Below are positions 45,480-48,756 of a DNA stretch of 48,756 nucleotides, piece by piece. Origin of the DNA: an uncultured Gammaproteobacteria bacterium (GTDB taxonomy: Bacteria > Pseudomonadota > Gammaproteobacteria > Pseudomonadales > Pseudohongiellaceae); assembly GCA_903862645.1 (NCBI GenBank), contig CAIOZF010000008.1, positions 1 through 48,756 on the forward strand, in the 5' to 3' direction. The position numbers and the translations under genes are program-made. Position 1 is the first letter of the stretch; every line of letters begins with the position of its first letter. The notes under the pieces are model-generated. The model did not search any database, had not been told where the DNA came from, and saw only the letters and a program-made list of their open reading frames with translations.

Positions 45480-46577
45480 TCAATACAGCAACATCGCATC
45501 CCCATAGCTGAAGAATCGATAGCGCTGCGCCACCGCCTCCCGATATGCCGCCAGAATATGCTCCCGTCCGGCAAAGGCACTCACCAGCATCATCAACGTG
45601 GATTCGGACAGATGGAAATTGGTTATCATCGCGTCCACCACCTGAAACTCATAACCAGGATAAATGAATATATCGGTCTCACCCGCAAAAGGCTTGAGCT
45701 CTAAATGTGGGAGCGTACCCAAAGGGCATAAAGACCCCGCCCGCGAAGCACTCTCCAAACAACGCACCGAAGTAGTCCCCACGGCAATAACCCTCCCCCC
45801 CCTAGCCTTGCAATCACGAACCTTCTCACAAACCTCAGCACTCACCTCAATGCGCTCACTGTGCATCTTATGCTGCAGCGGATCATGAACCCGCACCGGC
45901 TGAAAGGTGCCCGAGCCGACATGCAGCGTCACATAGGCCTGATCCACCCCCAGCGCACGAATGGCATCCAGCAGCGGCTGATCGAAATGCAGCCCCGCCG
46001 TCGGTGCCGCCACAGCACCATGCTTGCGACTATAAACGGTCTGGTAACGCTCACGGTCCGCCAGCTCGTCGCCCCGCTTTATATAGGGCGGCAAGGGGAT
46101 GTGACCATAGACCTCCAGCAACTGCGTGAGGGTCACGCCTTCTGCAGATTCGCCTGTGCCCCCAACGACAAAGCGCAGCCGATAGAACTCCCCCTCACGC
46201 CCCAACACCTCGGCGATCAGAGGCGACGCGCGCCCGTCGTCAGGCCGCGCGAAGATCAGCCGCGTCCCCGGCTTCGGCGACTTGCTTGCACGCACCTGCG
46301 CCAAGGCCTCGCGCTCGCCCAGCACGCGCTCGATCATCACCTCGATGCGGCCACCGCTTTCTTTCACTCCTAGCAGACGTGCCGGAATCACCCGCGTGTC
46401 ATTGAAGACCAGCAGATCGCCGGGCCGCAGATACTCGATCAAATCCGAGAAACGCCGATGCTCCAACGCGCCGCTGTCGCGCCGCATGCACAGCAGTCGA
46501 CTGCCGGTGCGCTCGGCCGGGGGATAGTGCGCGATCAGCACATCGGGCAATTCATAACTGAAATCAGACAGATGCAT
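45480..46577 (-). CDS. queA: S-adenosylmethionine:tRNA ribosyltransferase-isomerase
   Basis: The start is the ATG at 46577 ([20 protein letters not shown]), giving 365 residues. QueA signatures include [46 protein letters not shown] and [19 protein letters not shown]. It adds the epoxycyclopentane group to preQ1 in tRNA on the way to queuosine. Between SVRCLESA and [13 protein letters not shown] it carries about a dozen extra residues ([15 protein letters not shown] region) encoded by a REP-like element, without breaking the frame. It is divergent from tRNA-Leu. Confidence 0.95.
   Translation of the reverse strand: MHLSDFSYELPDVLIAHYPPAERTGSRLLCMRRDSGALEHRRFSDLIEYLRPGDLLVFNDTRVIPARLLGVKESGGRIEVMIERVLGEREALAQVRASKSPKPGTRLIFARPDDGRASPLIAEVLGREGEFYRLRFVVGGTGESAEGVTLTQLLEVYGHIPLPPYIKRGDELADRERYQTVYSRKHGAVAAPTAGLHFDQPLLDAIRALGVDQAYVTLHVGSGTFQPVRVHDPLQHKMHSERIEVSAEVCEKVRDCKARGGRVIAVGTTSVRCLESASRAGSLCPLGTLPHLELKPFAGETDIFIYPGYEFQVVDAMITNFHLSESTLMMLVSAFAGREHILAAYREAVAQRYRFFSYGDAMLLY
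45706..45746. repeat. REP-like element inside the queA reading frame
   Basis: The 41-base segment starts TGTGGGAGC and ends CCCGCGA, the same ends as the REP units downstream of queA (45404-45474), with a different middle that itself contains small palindromes. It encodes the extra residues between conserved QueA blocks. The insertion preserves the frame. Confidence 0.6.
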
Positions 46578-46716
46578 GGGGCGTAGCACTCTCAGGCGGC
46601 GACGTATAAAGGGGATGCGAGTTTGCCTGACGCAGGCCCGAAAACCAAGCGCCAGGCGGCCTGGCCCCAGCGCGCGTAATGGTCTGGAGGGCAGATAGAA
46701 AGGCGCTTTGCGGCCA

Positions 46717-46744
46717 TTGCGCGTTCAGAAAACGCTGTTATAAT
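46717..46744 (+). promoter_or_regulatory. Sigma-70 promoter of tRNA-Leu
   Basis: A -35 TTGCGC (46717-46722) and a perfect -10 TATAAT (46739-46744) are separated by 16 bases. The predicted transcript starts near 46751, about 11 bases before the mature tRNA, and the -10 is followed by a GC-rich stretch (GGCCGCCC) as in stringently controlled promoters. Confidence 0.8.
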
Positions 46745-46761
46745 GGCCGCCCTTCCAAGCT

Positions 46762-46848
46762 GCCGGAGTGGCGAAATTGGTAGACGCGCCGGACTCAAAA
46801 TCCGGTGTTAGAGATAACGTGTCGGTTCAAGTCCGACCTCCGGTACCA
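46762..46848 (+). tRNA. tRNA-Leu (anticodon CAA)
   Basis: The 87 bases include an encoded CCA. Acceptor GCCGGAG pairs with CTCCGGT (with a G-U first pair, as in other bacterial tRNA-Leu), the D-loop has AATTGGTAGACGC, the anticodon stem CCGGA/TCCGG encloses CTCAAAA giving anticodon CAA for UUG codons. A long variable arm (TGTTAGAGATAACG) marks a class II tRNA, and the T-arm is GTCGGTTCAAGTCCGAC. Confidence 0.95.
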
Positions 46849-46935
46849 AATTCTCTGGCGAGTTTCTCGCCGGAAACCTGCTAGAAATTCTTGTTATTCA
46901 TTGAGTTGCTGAGAAAACCAATCTCGGCGGGATTT

Positions 46936-46953
46936 CCCCTGCGTGGGGTTTTT
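46936..46953 (+). terminator. Rho-independent terminator after tRNA-Leu
   Basis: CCCC (46936-46939) pairs with GGGG (46945-46948) around TGCGT and is followed by TTTTT. The stem is short. An additional hairpin without U-tract (GGCGAG/CTCGCC, 46857-46871) lies just after the tRNA. Confidence 0.5.
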
Positions 46954-47006
46954 GTTGGATTTTGGCGCGAGCATCGGACTGGGTATTCGGTGGGGTGCTC
47001 GGAGCT

Positions 47007-47186
47007 CTAGCGCTGGGGCAGCTCCTGCCCAATCAATGTCAATACCGCCGGCCTCATCTTGGTGGCACTGCACGCTTCGCCTCGTTGGTCACAGGTCATG
47101 GGTTGGACTTGCTGGCTGAAACCGCTTTTATTTAGAACTTCAATCAGGCATCGTTGCTCAGAGGTCAGTTGCTTGTAGCTACTCAT
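47007..47186 (-). pseudogene. IS30-family transposase N-terminal scrap
   Basis: From the ATG at 47186 the frame reads MSSYKQLTSEQRCLIEVLNK then SGFSQQ, the start of IS30-type transposases (helix-turn-helix entry YKQLT.EQR). After that the reading is unrelated and stops after 59 codons, so the catalytic DDE domain is absent. A 67-codon upstream extension to 47387 is open but unrecognised. No inverted repeats were found. The fragment is the only mobile-element trace in the 596-base gap 46849-47444 after tRNA-Leu, which otherwise holds the terminator and no gene I can support. Confidence 0.5.
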
Positions 47187-47444
47187 TTCACATATCCCGT
47201 TCCAGAGAAAAAGAAGCGAGCCTTCAGGCAGCACCTTTTTCTCGTTCTGTAGAGTTATGCACTTCAGAGTTGAATCCGCCAACTGAAAAGCTCGTTCGAT
47301 AGAAATTATATTTTCTGTACTGTTGTCTGTATGTTTTGCTGATAGGCATTGACAATGCCTATCAGTAAAAGGAATATTCTCCGACACTTTCCGAAGTCAC
47401 ATCAGTGATCCAAGTTCACGAAACACCCTGTAGAGGTAGTCCCA

Positions 47445-48593
47445 ATGAAACGCAAACTGTTAGCGGCGATCTTGCTTGGCCTCAGCGCCACCTCCCTGCA
47501 AGCTCAGACAATCCCCGAAATGCCATTTGAATCAGTACCAAACCCCCTGAAAATCCCAGCAGACATGCACTTTGGTGAACTCGCTGGCGTGGCGGTGAAT
47601 TCCCATGGCCATGTCTTCGTGTTCTCGCGAGGCAACTCCATCGGCCCGGCCTACATGGCGTCGGCCGCGCAACTGCTGGAATTCGATGCCGAAGGCAATT
47701 ACGTGCGTGAGATAGGCAAAAACCTGCACGCGTGGTCCTATGCCCACGCAGTGCGGATTGACCCACAGGACAACATCTGGGTTGTGGACAAAGGCTCCAA
47801 CATGATTCTGCGTTTCAACCCCGAGGGCCACGTAGACTGGGTGTTTGGCAGAAAGGCGGAAGCGTCCCATCTGCAGGTGCCGCCAGACTACGAAAGCGTG
47901 ATGGCTAACATGATGGACCGCATGGGCGTACACATGGAGGTCCCAGAAGGGATCAACCCGCGTAATCCGCTCCCTGTGCACCGGGACAACGAGTTCAACC
48001 AGCCTACGGATGTCGCGTGGGATTCCCAGGGCAACTCCTATTTCAGTGATGGTTATATCAATTCTCGTGTGGCGAAGGTCAATGCCAAAGGGGAGTGGGT
48101 GGCCAGTTGGGGATCGCTGGGCAGCGGCCCCGGACAGTTTGATACGCCGCACGGGCTTGCGGTGTCACCAGACGATGAAATCTTTGTCGCGGATCGTGGC
48201 AATCGCCGCATCCAGGTGCTGGACACCGAGGGCAATTACATACGTGAGTTCACCATCGACGTGCCCGTGGATACCAGCCGCGGCAAAGTCGTGTACGGCA
48301 ACGAGAACCCCACTGGCACACGCGGTTCGCAAGCTCCCGGCGCACCCGATGCGCTATGCATGACGCCCGGGCCGAATCCTGTGCTGTTTGTGGGCGACCT
48401 GTACCCCAGCCGAATCTACAAGGTCTCCTTGCAGGGAGAAATCTTGGGTGTGTACGGCCAGCCTGGTCGCGGCCTTGGGGAGTTCGGGTGGATTCACGCG
48501 ATCGCGTGCCCATCGGAAGACGAAATCTGGGTGGGAGAACTGGTAAACTGGCGCCTGCAGAAACTGATCACGAAGGGAACCGGCGACCTGTAA
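47445..48593 (+). CDS. Exported NHL-repeat beta-propeller protein
   Basis: The product has 382 residues with a signal peptide (KRKLLAAILLGLSATSLQA). The mature part is a propeller of NHL repeats: MHFGELAGVAVNSHGHVFVF, AHAVRIDPQDNIWVVDKGSNMILRFNPEGHVDWVFG, PTDVAWDSQGNSYFSDGYINSRVAKV, GQFDTPHGLAVSPDDEIFVADRGNRRIQVLDTEGNY. It resembles the peptidyl-alpha-hydroxyglycine lyase-like/6-bladed group. The enzymatic role is unproven. It ends at a strong terminator. A PQQ dehydrogenase gene converges on it. Confidence 0.87.
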   Translation: MKRKLLAAILLGLSATSLQAQTIPEMPFESVPNPLKIPADMHFGELAGVAVNSHGHVFVFSRGNSIGPAYMASAAQLLEFDAEGNYVREIGKNLHAWSYAHAVRIDPQDNIWVVDKGSNMILRFNPEGHVDWVFGRKAEASHLQVPPDYESVMANMMDRMGVHMEVPEGINPRNPLPVHRDNEFNQPTDVAWDSQGNSYFSDGYINSRVAKVNAKGEWVASWGSLGSGPGQFDTPHGLAVSPDDEIFVADRGNRRIQVLDTEGNYIREFTIDVPVDTSRGKVVYGNENPTGTRGSQAPGAPDALCMTPGPNPVLFVGDLYPSRIYKVSLQGEILGVYGQPGRGLGEFGWIHAIACPSEDEIWVGELVNWRLQKLITKGTGDL

Positions 48594-48627
48594 GGCTCGC
48601 CCTCCCGCACACGCTTGTCTGCACACA

Positions 48628-48660
48628 CAAAACCCCGCCGCATCAGGCGGGGTTTTTCTC
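48628..48660. terminator. Bidirectional-type terminator after the NHL-repeat gene
   Basis: AAAACCCCGCC (48628-48638) and GGCGGGGTTTTT (48645-48656) form an 11-bp stem with a GCATCA loop, flanked by A-rich and T-rich tracts. It lies 35 bases after the NHL-repeat stop and just before the stop of the convergent dehydrogenase gene, so it can serve both strands. Confidence 0.9.
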
Positions 48661-48663
48661 CCC

Positions 48664-48756
48664 TTACGGCAACGCCAGCACAATCAACTCCGGCACCGGA
48701 TTCACCAGAACAGTCAGCGCAATGTACTGCTTGCCGTTGACCGAGTAGGTCATCGG
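48664..48756 (-). CDS. C-terminus of a PQQ-type quinoprotein dehydrogenase (5' part outside window)
   Basis: Only 30 codons plus the TAA are present: PMTYSVNGKQYIALTVLVNP then VPELIVLALP. The PMTY.V.GKQY.A phrase is the last beta-propeller blade ending of PQQ-dependent alcohol/glucose dehydrogenase-like proteins. The gene continues past 48756, so no start, catalytic residues or length can be stated. It converges on the NHL-repeat gene and shares its terminator. Confidence 0.7.
   Translation of the reverse strand, partial: PMTYSVNGKQYIALTVLVNPVPELIVLALP

Noticed and set aside
46762-48756. A genomic island integrated at tRNA-Leu
   Set aside because: No integrase, no repeat of the tRNA 3' end and only one IS scrap are seen; the following genes look chromosomal.

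Overview
The window is a contiguous chromosomal piece of a gammaproteobacterium, moderately GC-rich and densely coded. The core block pilW-rodZ-ispG-hisS-yfgM-bamB-der, flanked by rlmN, ndk and iscS-iscR, has the classic gammaproteobacterial order. QueA, Mdh, XseA, a TapT-like DTW protein and an AlgZ/AlgR-like LytTR pair fit the same class. The species cannot be assigned from the sequence alone. A gene remnant, REP-like palindromes and one IS30-like scrap are present. There is no prophage, CRISPR array or intact IS.

Region 1 (1-10437, all on the minus strand, read from high to low coordinates) is the most interesting part. A GNAT-like 'thermostable hemolysin' family protein, an AMP-dependent acyl ligase, a heme-oxygenase-like diiron oxidase, an SDR and a periplasmic TPR protein form a tight run with overlapping or short junctions. 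Next come an OmpR-type response regulator and histidine kinase, then a periplasmic cupredoxin, an FTR1-type iron permease and an outer-membrane beta-barrel protein, then a YejM-like membrane sulfatase/phosphotransferase cut by the window edge. Two TTAA-N7-TTAA boxes of the kind bound by PmrA/QseB-like regulators lie before the first gene and before the sulfatase. I infer a two-component-controlled envelope and iron-linked pathway that builds a small acyl-derived product. No product can be named from sequence.

Region 2 (10438-23100) is mixed: an orphan cytochrome b, then xseA, an M23 endopeptidase, a membrane-anchored DsbA-like protein, a class I glutamine amidotransferase, DoxX, an NhaC antiporter, an M1 aminopeptidase translationally coupled to a DUF6702-like protein, a TapT-like enzyme, a decayed diguanylate cyclase remnant and an exported alpha/beta hydrolase.

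Region 3 (23152-34900) is the conserved housekeeping block. The isc operon is reduced to iscR-iscS: iscU, iscA, hscBA and fdx are absent between iscS and ndk, and IscS lacks the C-terminal tail used to dock IscU.

Region 4 (34974-48756) holds a PHP phosphoesterase, a zinc-ribbon protein, a YPxG-repeat secreted protein, an ECF sigma/anti-sigma/coiled-coil operon, leuA divergent from an Lrp-family gene across an AT-rich palindrome, the LytTR two-component pair, mdh, a REP pair, queA with a REP-like segment inside its reading frame, tRNA-Leu(CAA) with a good promoter, an IS30-like fragment, an NHL-repeat exported protein and the end of a PQQ-type dehydrogenase.
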